Shown here: positions 43,592 through 55,535 of the stretch, one piece after another
Layout: every line of letters begins with the position of its first letter
How positions within the stretch are numbered: the stretch's first letter is position 1
NCBI GenBank assembly: GCA_023259055.1
Contig: JAHFQZ010000003.1
Coordinates: 124,001 to 188,000, forward strand
DNA from: Nitrosomonadales bacterium
GTDB lineage: Bacteria; Pseudomonadota; Gammaproteobacteria; Burkholderiales; Gallionellaceae
DNA: 64,000 nt
Reading direction: 5' to 3'
Translations under genes and position numbers: made by a program
The notes under the pieces: generated by a model
The model's input: only the letters and a program-made list of their open reading frames with translations
Database searches by the model: none
Told to the model about the DNA's origin: nothing

Positions 43592-44491
43592 ATGGCAGAA
43601 ATTACTGCAAGTATGGTCAAGGAACTGCGCGAGGCAACCGGCCTCGGCATGATGGAATGCAAAAAGGCGCTGGTTGAATCCAACGGCGACTTCAAGGCGG
43701 CTGAAGAACAATTGCGCATCAAGAGCGGTGCCAAGGCGAGTAAGGCATCTGCCCGCGTGACCGCCGAAGGTGTGGTCAGCGCGTTCATCGCGGTGGGCGG
43801 CAAGAGTGGTGCGTTGGTGGAAGTGAACTGCGAAACCGATTTCGTGGCCAAGAATGATGACTTTATTGCATTCACAAAAAATGTTGCCGAGACGGTGGCA
43901 AAGAATAACCCGGCCGACATCGAAGCATTGTCCGGTATGGCGATTGCCAATGGTTCCGCCAGCATAGAAGAGACCCGCAAGGCGCTGATAATGAAGCTGG
44001 GCGAAAACGTGAGCATTCGCCGTTTCAAGCGTTACGCGACATCCGCCGGCAAGCTGGCCAGCTACCTGCATGGCAGCAAGATTGGCGTGCTGCTGGACTA
44101 TACCGGCGGTGACGAGGCTCTGGGCCGCGACATTTGCATGCACATTGCGGCGAGCAAACCGAAGTCGATTGACGCTTCGGGCGTGAACCAGGAAGAGATA
44201 GCCACCGAACGCCGTATCGCCATCGAGAAGGCGCGTGAAGCCGGCAAGCCTGATGCGATGCTTGAAAAAATCGCCGAAGGTACGGTGCAGAAATTCCTCA
44301 AGGAAGTGACGCTGATGGGGCAGGTGTTCGTCAAGGCGGAAGACGGCAAACAGACCATCGAGCAATTGCTGAAAAGCAAGGGCGTTTCGGTGACCGCATT
44401 CCAGATGTTTGTGGTCGGCGAAGGCATCGAGAAGAAAGTCGAGGACTACGCGGCTGAAGTGGCTGCTGCGGCAGCGGCTGCCAAGGGCTGA
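43592..44491 (+). CDS. tsf: Elongation factor Ts
   Basis: 299 residues. [29 protein letters not shown] is the family N-terminus; [12 protein letters not shown] and [14 protein letters not shown] follow. Nucleotide exchange factor for EF-Tu. I use the ATG at 43592 preceded by GGAGTTTGAAG rather than the TTG/ATG two codons earlier. Confidence 0.98.
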   Translation: MAEITASMVKELREATGLGMMECKKALVESNGDFKAAEEQLRIKSGAKASKASARVTAEGVVSAFIAVGGKSGALVEVNCETDFVAKNDDFIAFTKNVAETVAKNNPADIEALSGMAIANGSASIEETRKALIMKLGENVSIRRFKRYATSAGKLASYLHGSKIGVLLDYTGGDEALGRDICMHIAASKPKSIDASGVNQEEIATERRIAIEKAREAGKPDAMLEKIAEGTVQKFLKEVTLMGQVFVKAEDGKQTIEQLLKSKGVSVTAFQMFVVGEGIEKKVEDYAAEVAAAAAAAKG

Positions 44492-44495
44492 CATC

Positions 44496-45215
<720 letters not shown>

Positions 45216-45230
45216 TTTTGGAGACAAACC

Positions 45231-45788
45231 ATGATTGCTGACATCAAAAAAACAACCGAGCAAAAAATGCAAAAGTCGCTGGATGCGTTGAAAGCCGATT
45301 TGGGCAAGGTGCGCACCGGACGTGCGCATACCGGCCTGCTGGATCATGTAATGGTGGATTACTACGGAAGCCCGACCCTGGTCACGCAAGTTGCGAACAT
45401 CACCCTGGTCGACTCGCGCACTATTGGTGTGCAGCCTTGGGAAAAGAATATGGTCGGACCGGTCGAGCGCGCTATCCGCGATTCCGACTTGGGGCTGAAT
45501 CCGGCTACCAACGGCGATATGATCCGCGTGCCGATGCCGATGCTGACCGAAGAACGCCGCCGCGACTTGATCAAGGTGATCAAGTCAGAGGGCGAAAACG
45601 CTAAAATTGCGGTGCGTAATATTCGCCGCGATGCCAACCATTCGCTCAAGGAAGCCCTCAAGAATAAAGAGATTGCCGAAGATGTGGAGCGGCGTTTGCA
45701 GGATGAAGTACAAAAGTTAACCGATCGCTTTGTTGCTGAAATCGATAAGGCATTGGCAGCTAAAGAAGCCGACCTGATGGCCGTTTAG
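45231..45788 (+). CDS. frr: Ribosome recycling factor
   Basis: 185 residues. [30 protein letters not shown] and the C-terminal coiled helices [24 protein letters not shown] are diagnostic. Splits post-termination ribosomes with EF-G. Follows pyrH by 15 nt with GGAG before the ATG. Confidence 0.98.
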   Translation: MIADIKKTTEQKMQKSLDALKADLGKVRTGRAHTGLLDHVMVDYYGSPTLVTQVANITLVDSRTIGVQPWEKNMVGPVERAIRDSDLGLNPATNGDMIRVPMPMLTEERRRDLIKVIKSEGENAKIAVRNIRRDANHSLKEALKNKEIAEDVERRLQDEVQKLTDRFVAEIDKALAAKEADLMAV

Positions 45789-45809
45789 TTCCAACCGTTA
45801 TCTGGAATA

Positions 45810-46589
45810 ATGGCAAATCTCCCACCTAGTTCCACCCGCATCATCCCGGATATCGCCCGCATCCCGCGCCATATTGCCATCATTATGGATGGCAACGGGC
45901 GCTGGGCGAAACAGCGTTTCATGCCGCGTGTCATGGGGCATCAGCGGGGTGTGGAAGCATTGCGCGAGGTGGTGAAAAGCTGCCGTGAGCTGGATGTGGA
46001 GTACCTGACTGTATTTGCATTCAGCAGCGAAAACTGGCGGCGTCCTGCCGACGAAGTTTCCTTCCTGATGGCGCTGTTTCATAAAATGCTGGATCGCGAA
46101 GTCGCCAAGCTGCACCAGAATAATATCCGTTTAAAGATCATCGGAGACCGTAGCCGCTTCGATAGCAAGCTCAGGCAGACTATGCAGGATGCCGAGCAAC
46201 TCACTGCCGGCAACACTGCACTGACGCTTACCATTGCCGCCAATTACGGCGGACGCTGGGATGTGATGCATGCTGTGCAGGCCATGCTCAAGGAACATCC
46301 TCACCTGGCACAAGGTTTTACAGAAGAGGATTTATCGCCGTATCTTTCCATGTGCGATGCTCCCGAACCGGATTTGTTCATCCGCACTGGTGGCGAGCAG
46401 CGTATCAGCAACTTCATGCTATGGCAGCTGGCCTATACCGAATTGTATTTCACAGATGTACTTTGGCCGGCATTCGGGCGCAAGGAGCTTGATGCGGCGA
46501 TTACCTCGTATCAAAAGCGCGAGCGGCGTTTTGGCCGAACCAGTGATCAGTTGGTGGGTGAGCCTTTGAAAGGAAAGGCTGATGCTTAA
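45810..46589 (+). CDS. uppS: Undecaprenyl (polyprenyl) diphosphate synthase
   Basis: 259 residues, cis-prenyltransferase family. P-loop aspartate in [13 protein letters not shown], then [10 protein letters not shown] and the C-terminal substrate motif [15 protein letters not shown] with YTELYF. Makes the C55 carrier for peptidoglycan, O-antigen and, by inference, the lipid-linked arabinose made by the 27-33 kb operon. Overlaps cdsA by 8 nt. Confidence 0.96.
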   Translation: MANLPPSSTRIIPDIARIPRHIAIIMDGNGRWAKQRFMPRVMGHQRGVEALREVVKSCRELDVEYLTVFAFSSENWRRPADEVSFLMALFHKMLDREVAKLHQNNIRLKIIGDRSRFDSKLRQTMQDAEQLTAGNTALTLTIAANYGGRWDVMHAVQAMLKEHPHLAQGFTEEDLSPYLSMCDAPEPDLFIRTGGEQRISNFMLWQLAYTELYFTDVLWPAFGRKELDAAITSYQKRERRFGRTSDQLVGEPLKGKADA

Positions 46590-47412
46590 GTTGCGGGTGA
46601 TTACGGCACTCGTTCTGCTGCTGCTTTTTTTGTTGGCGCTGTTTGCCTTGCCTGTTTCCGGTTGGACTGCGTTGGTTGTTGTTGTAGTGATGCAGGGCGC
46701 TTCTGAATGGTCAAGATTGTCAAAGCTCACAGGCAGAAAAGCATATGTTTTCTGGGTGTTGACGCTGGTGATGCTACTTGGTCTGGTCTGGTTCGATGCC
46801 GCGCACACACCGGAGCAGCAATTCTTCATCCATTTGCTGGTCTATGCGGTGTCTGCTTTGCTATGGTTGATTGTCGTGCCAACCTGGCTGATGATGGGCT
46901 GGAAGATAGAACATCCGCCGTTGATGGCATTGGTCGGTTGGGCAGTGCTGATTCCTACGGGTTTGGCGATGATGGATTTGCGTTTCTTCGATCCTAGCCC
47001 CTGGGTATTGTTATTCGTGATGGGATTGGTTTCGGCGGCAGATATTTCCGCCTACTTCGCCGGACGAAAATTCGGCAAAAACAAACTTGCTCCCAGTATC
47101 AGCCCCGGCAAGACTTGGGAGGGTGTTGCAGGCGCGATGCTTGGAGTGTCTGTCTATGTGGTGCTGGTATGGAGTTTCAGCCTTTTTTTCAGCCGGCGCG
47201 AATTGTTGCCTGTATTGCTGTTGGCGTCATGGTGGTGGGTCGCTCTGGCGATCATCGGAGATTTGTTCGAATCGGCGATCAAGCGCCAAGCCGGTGTTAA
47301 GGACAGCGGTGCGCTGCTGCCCGGCCACGGCGGGCTGCTGGACCGAATTGATGCGCTGACTTCGACTTTACCCCTCGCCGCGCTGGCGATTTTATTGCAG
47401 CGTTTTGGCTGA
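46582..47412 (+). CDS. cdsA: Phosphatidate cytidylyltransferase
   Basis: 276 residues with about eight membrane helices and the C-terminal CdsA signature [26 protein letters not shown]. Also [12 protein letters not shown]. Makes CDP-diacylglycerol for phospholipid synthesis. Tightly packed between uppS and dxr. Confidence 0.95.
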   Translation: MLKLRVITALVLLLLFLLALFALPVSGWTALVVVVVMQGASEWSRLSKLTGRKAYVFWVLTLVMLLGLVWFDAAHTPEQQFFIHLLVYAVSALLWLIVVPTWLMMGWKIEHPPLMALVGWAVLIPTGLAMMDLRFFDPSPWVLLFVMGLVSAADISAYFAGRKFGKNKLAPSISPGKTWEGVAGAMLGVSVYVVLVWSFSLFFSRRELLPVLLLASWWWVALAIIGDLFESAIKRQAGVKDSGALLPGHGGLLDRIDALTSTLPLAALAILLQRFG

Positions 47413-47417
47413 AACTT

Positions 47418-48599
47418 ATGCAACGTCTGACAATATTAGGTTCGACAGGCAGTATTGGCACCAGCACGCTGGATGTGGTGGCGCGTCACCCCGAAAAATT
47501 CCAAATCATTGCGCTGACGGCAAACCACCAAGTTGAATTGTTGTTCCGGCAATGCAAGCAATTTAATCCGCGTTATGCAGTGATGCTGAATGAAGATGCC
47601 GCGGCACAGTTGCGGCGGATGGTTAGTGAAGCCGGTTTAATCACCGAGGTGTTGAACGGTGCGGCAGCGTTGGAGCAGGTTGCCGTGTTGCCGGAAGTCG
47701 AGACGGTGATGGCGGCTATCGTAGGCGCTGCAGGCTTGCAGCCGACACTGGCAGCGGCTCGCGCCGGGAAAAAAATCCTGCTGGCGAACAAGGAAACGCT
47801 GGTGATGGCTGGCAACGTGTTCATGGATGCCGTTCGTGCCAGCGGTTCTGTGCTGTTGCCCATTGATAGCGAACACAATGCGATTTTTCAGTCTTTGCCA
47901 CACGGTTATGATGGCGACCTGGCGGGCAACGGTGTGCGCCGTATCCTGCTCACTGCTTCCGGAGGGCCGTTCCGCGATATGCCCCTCTGCGAATTGCATA
48001 ATGTCACGCCGGAGCAGGCGTGCGCACATCCCAACTGGGTTATGGGGCGCAAGATTTCGGTGGATTCCGCAACCATGATGAACAAGGGCTTGGAAGTGAT
48101 TGAGGCGCACTGGCTGTTCAATGCAAGCGCCGATGACATTCAGGTGGTGGTGCATCCGCAGAGCGTGGTTCATTCGCTGGTCGAATATGTGGATGGCTCA
48201 GTGATGGCGCAGCTCGGCAATCCTGATATGCGCACACCGATTGCCTATGGCCTGGCTTACCCTGAGCGCATCGATTCAGGCGTGGCGCCGCTGGATTTAT
48301 TCAAAGTGGCGACAATGAATTTTTTCGCACCGGACTTTGCTCGATTCCCCTGTGTGTCGCTGGCGTACCAGGCACTGCGTTCGGCAGGGACTGCTCCCGC
48401 AGTTTTGAATGCCGCAAACGAAGTGGCGGTAGCCGCTTTTCTCGATAAACAAATACCTTTCCTGTCCATTCCGAGCGTCATCGAGGCGGTGCTGGATGCG
48501 TTGCCTGTCAAAGCGGTCGGCTGCTTGGACGATGTGCTAAGCGCGGATGCCGAAGCTCGCCGTGCTGCACAACAACAAATTCAGCGGCTGGCCAAATGA
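47418..48599 (+). CDS. dxr: 1-deoxy-D-xylulose 5-phosphate reductoisomerase
   Basis: 393 residues. NADPH-binding [15 protein letters not shown], metal/substrate site [13 protein letters not shown], and ASGGPFRD are present. Second step of the MEP isoprenoid pathway, feeding the UppS product line in the same cluster. Overlaps rseP by 4 nt. Confidence 0.97.
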   Translation: MQRLTILGSTGSIGTSTLDVVARHPEKFQIIALTANHQVELLFRQCKQFNPRYAVMLNEDAAAQLRRMVSEAGLITEVLNGAAALEQVAVLPEVETVMAAIVGAAGLQPTLAAARAGKKILLANKETLVMAGNVFMDAVRASGSVLLPIDSEHNAIFQSLPHGYDGDLAGNGVRRILLTASGGPFRDMPLCELHNVTPEQACAHPNWVMGRKISVDSATMMNKGLEVIEAHWLFNASADDIQVVVHPQSVVHSLVEYVDGSVMAQLGNPDMRTPIAYGLAYPERIDSGVAPLDLFKVATMNFFAPDFARFPCVSLAYQALRSAGTAPAVLNAANEVAVAAFLDKQIPFLSIPSVIEAVLDALPVKAVGCLDDVLSADAEARRAAQQQIQRLAK

Positions 48600-49951
48600 T
48601 TACATTATTGGCATTTGTCGGTGCGATTTCGATATTGGTGGTGTTCCATGAGCTCGGACACTTTTTGGTCGCGCGCCGTTGCGGCGTGAAAGTGCAGCGT
48701 TTCTCACTGGGTTTTGGCTATGTGATTTACAGCAAACGCTTTGCCAACAGTGATACCGAATGGGTGATTTCTGCAATTCCGCTGGGTGGCTACGTCAAGA
48801 TGGTGGACGAGCGCGAGGGCGAAGTGGTTCCGGAAGACCTGAAATATGCCTTTAATCGTAAACCTGTGTCACAGCGGATAGCGATCGTGGTTGCTGGCCC
48901 AGTGGCGAATTTTTTGCTGGCCATCGTGTTGTACTGGGCATTGTTCATCTACGGTGTGCAAGGGCTAAGGCCAGTGCTGGGCGATGTGCCGCCGGGCTCT
49001 CCGGCTGCCATTGCTCAAATACAATCTGGCGAAACCATTGTCAGCATCAATGGCGAGACGATTCCGAGTTGGAATGAGTTGCGCTGGACGCTGCTGGATC
49101 TTTCCCTTAAGCAAGGAGAAGTCAAGATTGAAGCGCGTGGTGCGCAGGGTGAACAGCTATTGCATCTGCTTGACATAAGCGGTTTGGAAGCAAAAGATCT
49201 GGATGGCGAGTTCCTCGACAAGCTTGGACTGCGCCCCTATCAGCCGACTATTCTGCCGGTTATCGGCAAAGTTGCCGAAGGCAGCGTGGCACAGCTTGCA
49301 GGCCTGAAAGATGGTGATGTGATTTCGCGTGCCAATGGCGTGACGATGATGCATTGGAGCGATGTGGTGGATGCCATACGCGCTCGGCCTGGTCAAACCA
49401 TGCAGCTCGAAATTCAGCGCGGAGAGGCGATACTGAATGTGTTGCTTGTTCCAAAAGCCGTTACTGAGTCCGGCAAGACAATCGGCATGATCGGCGTGGC
49501 CCCCAAAGTGGACAGGCAGGCATGGCAAGCGATGTTCACCGAGGTCAGCTATGCACCTCTTGATGCGCTTGTCAGATCTTTGCGCAAAACTTGGGAAACA
49601 ACGGTCATCAGCCTGAAAATGATGGGCAAGATGGTGATTGGCGAGATTTCAATGAAGAATTTGAGCGGTCCGATCACTATCGCCAATTACGCCGGCCAGT
49701 CCGCCGAAATGGGCATGGCGGCTTACTTTGGCTTCCTTGCCTTGATCAGCATCAGTCTCGGCGTGCTGAATTTGCTGCCTATTCCCTTATTGGATGGCGG
49801 GCACTTGCTGTATTATGTCGCCGAATTGGTCAAGGGTAGTCCGGTTTCCGAGCGAGCTTGGGAAATCGGCCAGAATATCGGCATCGCACTGCTTGGTATG
49901 CTGATGGTCTTTGCCATATACAACGATATTAACCGCCTTGTTTCAGGTTAA
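48596..49951 (+). CDS. rseP: Site-2 intramembrane metalloprotease RseP
   Basis: 451 residues. Zinc motif [16 protein letters not shown] near the N-terminus (HExxH at about 18-22) and the third ligand in [15 protein letters not shown] near the end; two PDZ-like domains lie between (about 115-210 and 210-295). Cleaves RseA to activate the envelope stress sigma factor in the model pathway. Placed just before bamA, as usual. Confidence 0.96.
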   Translation: MITLLAFVGAISILVVFHELGHFLVARRCGVKVQRFSLGFGYVIYSKRFANSDTEWVISAIPLGGYVKMVDEREGEVVPEDLKYAFNRKPVSQRIAIVVAGPVANFLLAIVLYWALFIYGVQGLRPVLGDVPPGSPAAIAQIQSGETIVSINGETIPSWNELRWTLLDLSLKQGEVKIEARGAQGEQLLHLLDISGLEAKDLDGEFLDKLGLRPYQPTILPVIGKVAEGSVAQLAGLKDGDVISRANGVTMMHWSDVVDAIRARPGQTMQLEIQRGEAILNVLLVPKAVTESGKTIGMIGVAPKVDRQAWQAMFTEVSYAPLDALVRSLRKTWETTVISLKMMGKMVIGEISMKNLSGPITIANYAGQSAEMGMAAYFGFLALISISLGVLNLLPIPLLDGGHLLYYVAELVKGSPVSERAWEIGQNIGIALLGMLMVFAIYNDINRLVSG

Positions 49952-49954
49952 AAA

Positions 49955-52231
49955 ATGAAATTAAAAAAACTGGCGGGGTTGATTCTCCTGCTTTGCACCT
50001 CTCATGCCCGGGCAATAGTGCCTTTTGTCGTCAAAGATATTCGCGTTGAGGGTATTCAACGCACTGAAGCCGGCACGGTGTTCAGTTATTTGCCTGTCAA
50101 GGTTGGCGATACCATGGACGATCAACAGGCATCGCTGGCGATTCACGCCTTGTACGCCACCGGGTTCTTTAAGGATGTTAGTGTTAAAGTCGAACGCGGC
50201 GTGCTGATCGTGCAAGTGCACGAGCGGCCTTCGATTGCGAGTATTGTGATCAATGGGGTTAAGGATTTTCCAAAAGATCAGCTTAAGGAAAATATGAAAT
50301 TTGCCGGGCTGGCCGAAGCGCGTATTTTCGATAAAGGTGCGCTTGATAAAGCTACCCAGGAGTTGAAACGCCAATATGTTGCTCGAGGCAAATATGGTGT
50401 TAATGTTACGACTACCGTCACTGAGCTGGAACGCAATCGCGTCAGCATCGTGTTTGAGGTTGTGGAAGGCAAAGCTTCCAAAATCAAGCAAATCAACCTG
50501 GTTGGCAATCATGCATACAAAGAAGAAGAGTTGCTGGATTTGATGAAGCTCAGCACGCCCGGTTGGTTTAGCTGGTTCAGTAGTAGCGACCAGTATTCCA
50601 AGCAAAAACTGTCGGCCGATATAGAAATGCTGCGATCATTTTATATGGATAACGGTTACATGGAATTCAATATTGATTCCACCCAGGTTTCGATCACTCC
50701 GAACAAGAAGGATGTTTACATAACCATCAACTTCAGCGAGGGTGCAAAATATACTATCGCCAAGGTGGGCGTGTCCAGCGATACACGCATACCGAAAGAC
50801 GAAATCGAAAAGCTCGTGAAGCTGAAAGCGCGGGATACTTTTTCTCGTAAAGATCTGATTGAAACCAACAAGCTGATTGGCGAACGTTTGGGGCGTGAAG
50901 GCTATGCTTTTTCCAACGTAAATGCGATTCCGGAAATTGACAAGGAAAAACACGAGGTTTCTTTTAATATCATGGTGGATCCCGGTCAGCGCGTATATAT
51001 TCGCCGTATCAATATTGCAGGCAACGACAAGACACGCGATGAAGTCATACGCCGCGAATTTCGCCAAGTCGAGGGAGAATGGTTTGATGTGGATAAGATC
51101 AAAAAATCCAAACAGCGTGTGGATAAACTGGATTTTTTTGGCGAAGTGAATATTGAAACGCCATCTGTGCAGGGTGCGGCTGACCAAATGGATGTGAACT
51201 TGTCGGTAAAGGAGAAATCGACCGGAAATATTTCGATAGGTGCGGGTTATTCAAGTGGTGAAGGTCTTGTGTTAAGCGGCGCTGTTACTCAGGCCAATTT
51301 GTTCGGCACCGGAAATCATATTTCCACACAAATCAATACCGGCAAAATCAATCAGGTATATTCGCTTTCGTACACAAACCCCTATTTCACCGATGAGGGG
51401 GTGAGTCGCGGGTTCGATGTTTATAAGCGCAATACCGATACTATAAGCACTGCATTGAGCCAATACTCTTCCCATACTTTAGGTGGTGGTGTTCGTTTTG
51501 GCGTGCCGATAGCTGATGATGAGTCGGTTAGCTATGGTTTGGCGGTTGAAAGAACAGAACTGGGTTTGACGGCATCAAGTCCTTTGCGATTAACGAAATA
51601 CGTCAAAGATTTTGGTGCAATTAACCGCAGTTTGCCAGGAACAATTGGTTGGGGTAAGGATAGCCGTGACAGCGCAATTTATACTACAGAAGGGACTGTA
51701 CAGCGTGCCTTTGCAGAAATAGCCCTGCCAGTGTGGGATATGCGATATTGGAAGCTTAATTACCAGTATCAGTTGTATTATCCGGCGAACAGAAATATGA
51801 CCTTGTTGCTGAATGGCGAAGCAGGTGTTGCTGACGGTTATAAAGGCAAACAATTGCCGTTCTTCAAGAATTTTTACGCCGGTGGCCCCGGTTCGGTACG
51901 CGGTTATGACCCCAATTCGCTTGGTCCGCGAGATACGTCGAATGCGGTATTGGGCGGCAAGCGTCGTATAGTTGGCGGAGCAGAGCTAATGATGCCATTT
52001 CCGGGGATGGAGAAGGAAAAATCGGTTCGTTTGAGCGGATTTTTTGATGCGGGTGCGGTATACGGGTCGGGTGATTTGCCGGGTAGCGCCGGATTGCGCT
52101 ATTCTGCCGGAGCAGCCTTTACATGGTTGTCTCCTGTGGGCCCGCTTAAATTCAGTTATGCTTTGCCAATCAAGAGGAAACCGGTCGATATGATACAGAA
52201 ATTCCAGTTTACTTTGGGTTCGATGTTCTGA
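49955..52231 (+). CDS. bamA: Outer-membrane protein assembly factor BamA
   Basis: 758 residues. Signal peptide 1-20 (ending SHARA), five POTRA domains (about 22-420) and a 16-strand barrel. Conserved lid motif VRGYDPNSLGPRD and C-terminal Phe (KFQFTLGSMF). Central insertase for outer-membrane proteins. Starts 4 nt after rseP; four hairpin repeats follow before skp. Confidence 0.97.
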   Translation: MKLKKLAGLILLLCTSHARAIVPFVVKDIRVEGIQRTEAGTVFSYLPVKVGDTMDDQQASLAIHALYATGFFKDVSVKVERGVLIVQVHERPSIASIVINGVKDFPKDQLKENMKFAGLAEARIFDKGALDKATQELKRQYVARGKYGVNVTTTVTELERNRVSIVFEVVEGKASKIKQINLVGNHAYKEEELLDLMKLSTPGWFSWFSSSDQYSKQKLSADIEMLRSFYMDNGYMEFNIDSTQVSITPNKKDVYITINFSEGAKYTIAKVGVSSDTRIPKDEIEKLVKLKARDTFSRKDLIETNKLIGERLGREGYAFSNVNAIPEIDKEKHEVSFNIMVDPGQRVYIRRINIAGNDKTRDEVIRREFRQVEGEWFDVDKIKKSKQRVDKLDFFGEVNIETPSVQGAADQMDVNLSVKEKSTGNISIGAGYSSGEGLVLSGAVTQANLFGTGNHISTQINTGKINQVYSLSYTNPYFTDEGVSRGFDVYKRNTDTISTALSQYSSHTLGGGVRFGVPIADDESVSYGLAVERTELGLTASSPLRLTKYVKDFGAINRSLPGTIGWGKDSRDSAIYTTEGTVQRAFAEIALPVWDMRYWKLNYQYQLYYPANRNMTLLLNGEAGVADGYKGKQLPFFKNFYAGGPGSVRGYDPNSLGPRDTSNAVLGGKRRIVGGAELMMPFPGMEKEKSVRLSGFFDAGAVYGSGDLPGSAGLRYSAGAAFTWLSPVGPLKFSYALPIKRKPVDMIQKFQFTLGSMF

Positions 52232-52239
52232 TAAAACTA

Positions 52240-52287
52240 CTAAGTATTGGCTAAGCCAGCAAAGAACGCTGGCAAGCCACTACTTAT
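52240..52287 (+). repeat. Three-tier hairpin repeat, copy C
   Basis: Outer TAAGTA/TACTTA, middle GGCT/AGCC, inner GCCAGC/GCTGGC, loop AAAGAAC. All three stems differ from copies A and B yet are perfectly paired. Confidence 0.85.
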
Positions 52288-52309
52288 GATGAAACTACTG
52301 GTGAAACAA

Positions 52310-52359
52310 CTAGCCATCTGACTAGGCTGTCCAAAAACGACAGCAAAGTCATTGGTTAT
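52310..52359 (+). repeat. Three-tier hairpin repeat, copy D
   Basis: Outer TAGCCA/TGGTTA, spacers TCT and AT, middle GACT/AGTC, inner GCTGTC/GACAGC, loop CAAAAAC. Confidence 0.85.
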
Positions 52360-52390
52360 AGCCATTTCATTAGGACGCCAAAAGGCTTTG

Positions 52391-52438
52391 CATAGCCATC
52401 TGACTAAGTTGGTAAACTACACCCCAAGTCATTGGTTA
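52391..52438 (+). repeat. Three-tier hairpin repeat, copy E (degenerate inner stem)
   Basis: Outer TAGCCA/TGGTTA, spacers TCT and AT, middle GACT/AGTC; the inner stem is weak (GTTGGT against ACCCC). A further partial right half (AGTGGCTGGTTAT) lies at 52448-52460. Confidence 0.7.
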
Positions 52439-52470
52439 ACGGCGACCAGTGGCTGGTTATGATAAAACTA

Positions 52471-52520
52471 CGAGCCATTCGGCTAGGAGGATAAAAAACA
52501 TCATCCAAGTCGCTGGTTAT
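52471..52520 (+). repeat. Three-tier hairpin repeat, copy F
   Basis: Outer AGCCA/TGGTT, spacers TTC and GC, middle GGCT/AGTC (one G-T pair), inner GGAGGAT/ATCATCC with one mismatch, loop AAAAAAC. It ends 19 nt before the skp start codon. Confidence 0.8.
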
Positions 52521-52539
52521 GAAATGCAAGGAGTAAGTC

Positions 52540-53061
52540 ATGAAGTTGATAATCAAAGCAGGGATGTTTGCCGTTTTGCTTGGTGCGGGATTGGTTTGTG
52601 CTGAAGATTTCAAAGTTGGTGTAGTTGATACCGAGCGGATCTTGCGTGAGTCTGTTCCCGCAAAGAAAGCTGAAAGAAAAATCGAAAAGGAATTTTCCGG
52701 ACGCGATCAGGAAATCAAGAAGCTGATGAAGCAGACCAAAGAATTGCAGACCTTGCTGGAAAAAGATGACGGAAAACTTTCGGATGCTGATCGTCGCAAC
52801 AAGGAGCGTGAGTTGACCTCCATGAACGTGAACTTGCAACGAATGCAACGCGAGTTTCGCGAAGATTTGAATTTGCGCAAGAACGAAGAGTTGGCCATCG
52901 TGTTGGAGATGGCTAACAAGGCAATCCAGGCGATTGCCGAAGCGGAAAAATACGATCTTATTTTGCAGGAGGCGGTGTATCGCAATCCAAAAATTGACAT
53001 CACAGACAGTGTGATCAAGCATTTTGCCAATGACAAGTCCGACAGCAAGGACAGCAAGTAA
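52540..53061 (+). CDS. skp: Periplasmic chaperone Skp/OmpH
   Basis: 173 residues. Signal peptide 1-21, then [28 protein letters not shown] and long amphipathic helices (about 45-140) forming the tentacles of the trimer. Holds unfolded outer-membrane proteins for BamA. AAGGAG at 52528-52533 is the ribosome binding site. Confidence 0.93.
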   Translation: MKLIIKAGMFAVLLGAGLVCAEDFKVGVVDTERILRESVPAKKAERKIEKEFSGRDQEIKKLMKQTKELQTLLEKDDGKLSDADRRNKERELTSMNVNLQRMQREFREDLNLRKNEELAIVLEMANKAIQAIAEAEKYDLILQEAVYRNPKIDITDSVIKHFANDKSDSKDSK

Positions 53062-53078
53062 ACAGGTGGCTTCATCGC

Positions 53079-54116
53079 ATGACAGTTTCTTACAGGTTGT
53101 CTGAGATCGCATCGCAGTTGGGCGGGCGCGTAATAGGCGATGCCGGGGTGCGCGTCACCCAAATCGCCACGCTGGAAGCAGCACAGCCCGATCAAATCAG
53201 CTTTCTCACCAACAGCAAATACCGCGCACAGCTTGCCACTACCCGTGCTGGAGCTGTAATTCTTGCGGAAACTGATGCTGACGCCACAGAATTGCCGCGC
53301 ATCATTACGGATAATCCTTATGCGTATTTCGCCAAGGTTTCTGCAATGCTCAACCCTTTGCCGGAAGCCAAACCGGGCGTGCATCCCAGTGCGGTGATCG
53401 GCGCGGGTGCGAAGATAGATGCAACTGCCAGCATTGCCGCGACCGCCGTGATAGGCGAGGGTGCATCGATAGGTGCGTTCAGCGTGATAGGCGAGGGTTG
53501 CTGTATCGGTGCGAATGTGGTCATCGGCAACCGCGCGCGGCTTTACCCGCGAGTGGTGATTTATCGCGGATGCGTGATAGGGGATAACCTGATCGCGCAT
53601 TCAGGTGCGGTAATCGGCGCCGATGGCTTCGGCATCGCGATGGATGAGGGCCGCTGGATCAAGATACCGCAAATCGGCCGGGTGGTTATCGGCAACGATG
53701 TGGAGATCGGCGCTAACACAACTATAGATCGGGGCGCATTGGACGATACCGTGATCGAAGACGGCGTGAAGCTGGATAACCAGATTCAGGTAGCGCATAA
53801 CGTGCGCATTGGCGCGCACACAGCAATCGCAGGTTGCGTCGGCATTGCGGGTAGCACCACCATCGGACGATACTGCAGGATCGGGGGCAGCGCCGGGATA
53901 CTGGGACATTTGCATATTGCGGATCACGTGGAAATTGCGGCATTTTCTCTGATAGGAAAATCCATCCGCGAAGCCGGTTCATATGCAGCCATTTTTCCGT
54001 TCAGCAAGACCGATGACTGGCGCAAAAATGCTGTGCATCTGCGCCATCTTGACGATCTGGTGAAGCGCATCAAGGCATTGGAACAAGAGCTTGATTCAAT
54101 AAAACAGAAACAGTAA
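53079..54116 (+). CDS. lpxD: UDP-3-O-acylglucosamine N-acyltransferase LpxD
   Basis: 345 residues. N-terminal uridine-binding domain with ISFLTNSKY, then a left-handed beta-helix of hexapeptide repeats (about 105-290) with catalytic His in QVAHNVRIG and a C-terminal helix. Third step of lipid A synthesis. Confidence 0.96.
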   Translation: MTVSYRLSEIASQLGGRVIGDAGVRVTQIATLEAAQPDQISFLTNSKYRAQLATTRAGAVILAETDADATELPRIITDNPYAYFAKVSAMLNPLPEAKPGVHPSAVIGAGAKIDATASIAATAVIGEGASIGAFSVIGEGCCIGANVVIGNRARLYPRVVIYRGCVIGDNLIAHSGAVIGADGFGIAMDEGRWIKIPQIGRVVIGNDVEIGANTTIDRGALDDTVIEDGVKLDNQIQVAHNVRIGAHTAIAGCVGIAGSTTIGRYCRIGGSAGILGHLHIADHVEIAAFSLIGKSIREAGSYAAIFPFSKTDDWRKNAVHLRHLDDLVKRIKALEQELDSIKQKQ

Positions 54117-54144
54117 GACAGGCATCGTTAAAAAGGAAAGACTG

Positions 54145-54597
54145 ATGAGCATAGAAATGGATATTCACGAAATTCTCGAGTTATTGCCGCACCGCTATCC
54201 GTTTTTGCTGATAGACCGCGTGCTGTCGATAGAACCGGACAAGAGCATCGTGGCGCTGAAAAATGTGACCATTAACGAACCGTTTTTTCCCGGACACTAT
54301 CCACACCATCCGGTGATGCCCGGCGTGTTGATGATAGAAGCGATGGCACAAGCCTCTGCCTTGTTGTCATTCAAATCCATGGGCGGAGGCAAACTGGATA
54401 AAAAATCGGTGTACTATTTTGCAGGTATCGATGGCGCACGGTTCAAGCGTCCTGTCGGTCCTGGCGATCAAATGATTATCAAGTCGACCCTGATTCGCAG
54501 CATGCGCGGTTTGTTCAAGTTCGGTGCAACCATCGAAGTGGACGGTCAATTGGCAGCTGAAGCGGAAGTAATGTGTACGATTAAATCGGTGTCGTAA
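54145..54597 (+). CDS. fabZ: (3R)-hydroxyacyl-ACP dehydratase FabZ
   Basis: 150 residues, hot-dog fold. [21 protein letters not shown] and the active-site region [23 protein letters not shown] with His and Glu. Competes with LpxA/LpxD for hydroxyacyl-ACP. Overlaps lpxA by 1 nt. Confidence 0.97.
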   Translation: MSIEMDIHEILELLPHRYPFLLIDRVLSIEPDKSIVALKNVTINEPFFPGHYPHHPVMPGVLMIEAMAQASALLSFKSMGGGKLDKKSVYYFAGIDGARFKRPVGPGDQMIIKSTLIRSMRGLFKFGATIEVDGQLAAEAEVMCTIKSVS

Positions 54598-55367
54598 TGC
54601 GGCATCCAACCGCTATTATTCACCCCGGTGCCATGCTCGCCGACGATGTCGAAGTGGGTGCATATTCCATCATCGGCGAGCACGTCGAGATCGGCGCCGG
54701 TACAGTGATCGGCCCGCATGTGGTGCTTAACGGGCATACGCGCATTGGGCGGAACAATCGCATTTTTCAATTCTGTTCCCTGGGCGAAATCCCGCAGGAC
54801 AAGAAATACGCAAACGAACCGACCAGTCTTGAAATCGGCGATCACAACACTATCCGCGAGTTCTGCACATTCAATATCGGCACTGTGCAGGACGTCGGTG
54901 TGACGCGAATCGGGAACCACAACTGGATCATGGCTTATGTGCATGTGGCGCACGATTGCCAAGTAGGCAACCACACCATTCTCGCCAATTGTACTCAACT
55001 GGCCGGTCATGTGACGGTCGGCGACTATGCGATATTGGGCGGTTTCACCGGAGTTCATCAGTTCGTCAAAGTCGGCGCGCACATCATTACCGGCGTGAGC
55101 ACGGTGTTGTTGCAGGATCTCCCGCCCTATGTGCTGGCTTCGGGCAATCCTTCTGTGCCGCATGGCATTAATTCCGAAGGATTGAAGCGGCGCGGATTTT
55201 CCAGCACATCCATCATGGCGATCAAGCGCGCCTACAAAACGCTATATAGATCCGGCCTCAGCCTGGATGAAGCCAAAGCCGCGATACAGTCGCAGCTGGC
55301 CGAGCATGCCGAGCTGCAACCCCTGGTGGATTTTCTTGCTGCCTCATCGCGCGGCATTATTCGTTGA
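54597..55367 (+). CDS. lpxA: UDP-N-acetylglucosamine acyltransferase LpxA
   Basis: 256 residues of hexapeptide beta-helix (about 5-190) with catalytic His in [12 protein letters not shown] and the C-terminal helical domain [25 protein letters not shown]. First step of lipid A synthesis. Confidence 0.97.
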   Translation: MRHPTAIIHPGAMLADDVEVGAYSIIGEHVEIGAGTVIGPHVVLNGHTRIGRNNRIFQFCSLGEIPQDKKYANEPTSLEIGDHNTIREFCTFNIGTVQDVGVTRIGNHNWIMAYVHVAHDCQVGNHTILANCTQLAGHVTVGDYAILGGFTGVHQFVKVGAHIITGVSTVLLQDLPPYVLASGNPSVPHGINSEGLKRRGFSSTSIMAIKRAYKTLYRSGLSLDEAKAAIQSQLAEHAELQPLVDFLAASSRGIIR

Positions 55368-55392
55368 TTTATCCCAATAAGAAGCAGTTCTA

Positions 55393-55511
55393 TCCACAGA
55401 TTACGCAGATTAGATGGATTACAAACAGATACCAATAAATCCTGTTCATCCGTTTGTGGGCGATGCAGATAATGCGTTGTTTAATCTGCGTGGATCTGTG
55501 TAATCTGCGGA
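55393..55511. repeat. Large imperfect inverted repeat between lpxA and lpxB
   Basis: Left arm TCCACAGATTACGCAGATTA (55393-55412) and right arm ending TAATCTGCGGA are complementary in blocks; the right arm contains two copies of the motif (AATCTGCG and GTAATCTGCGG). The loop is about 65 nt. It resembles intergenic repeats that recur in many genomes. No coding content. Confidence 0.75.
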
Positions 55512-55535
55512 CTGCAGTTTTTCAAAGGTTTTTCC

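Noticed and set aside
48257-48511. Numerous antisense frames in the rpsB-lpxB cluster
   Set aside because: They are shadows of well-identified genes and have no independent support.
52240-52520. Three-tier hairpins as integron attC sites
   Set aside because: The stepped structure is reminiscent, but the RYYYAAC/GTTRRRY core sites are not present, there are no gene cassettes between copies, and no integrase is in the window.
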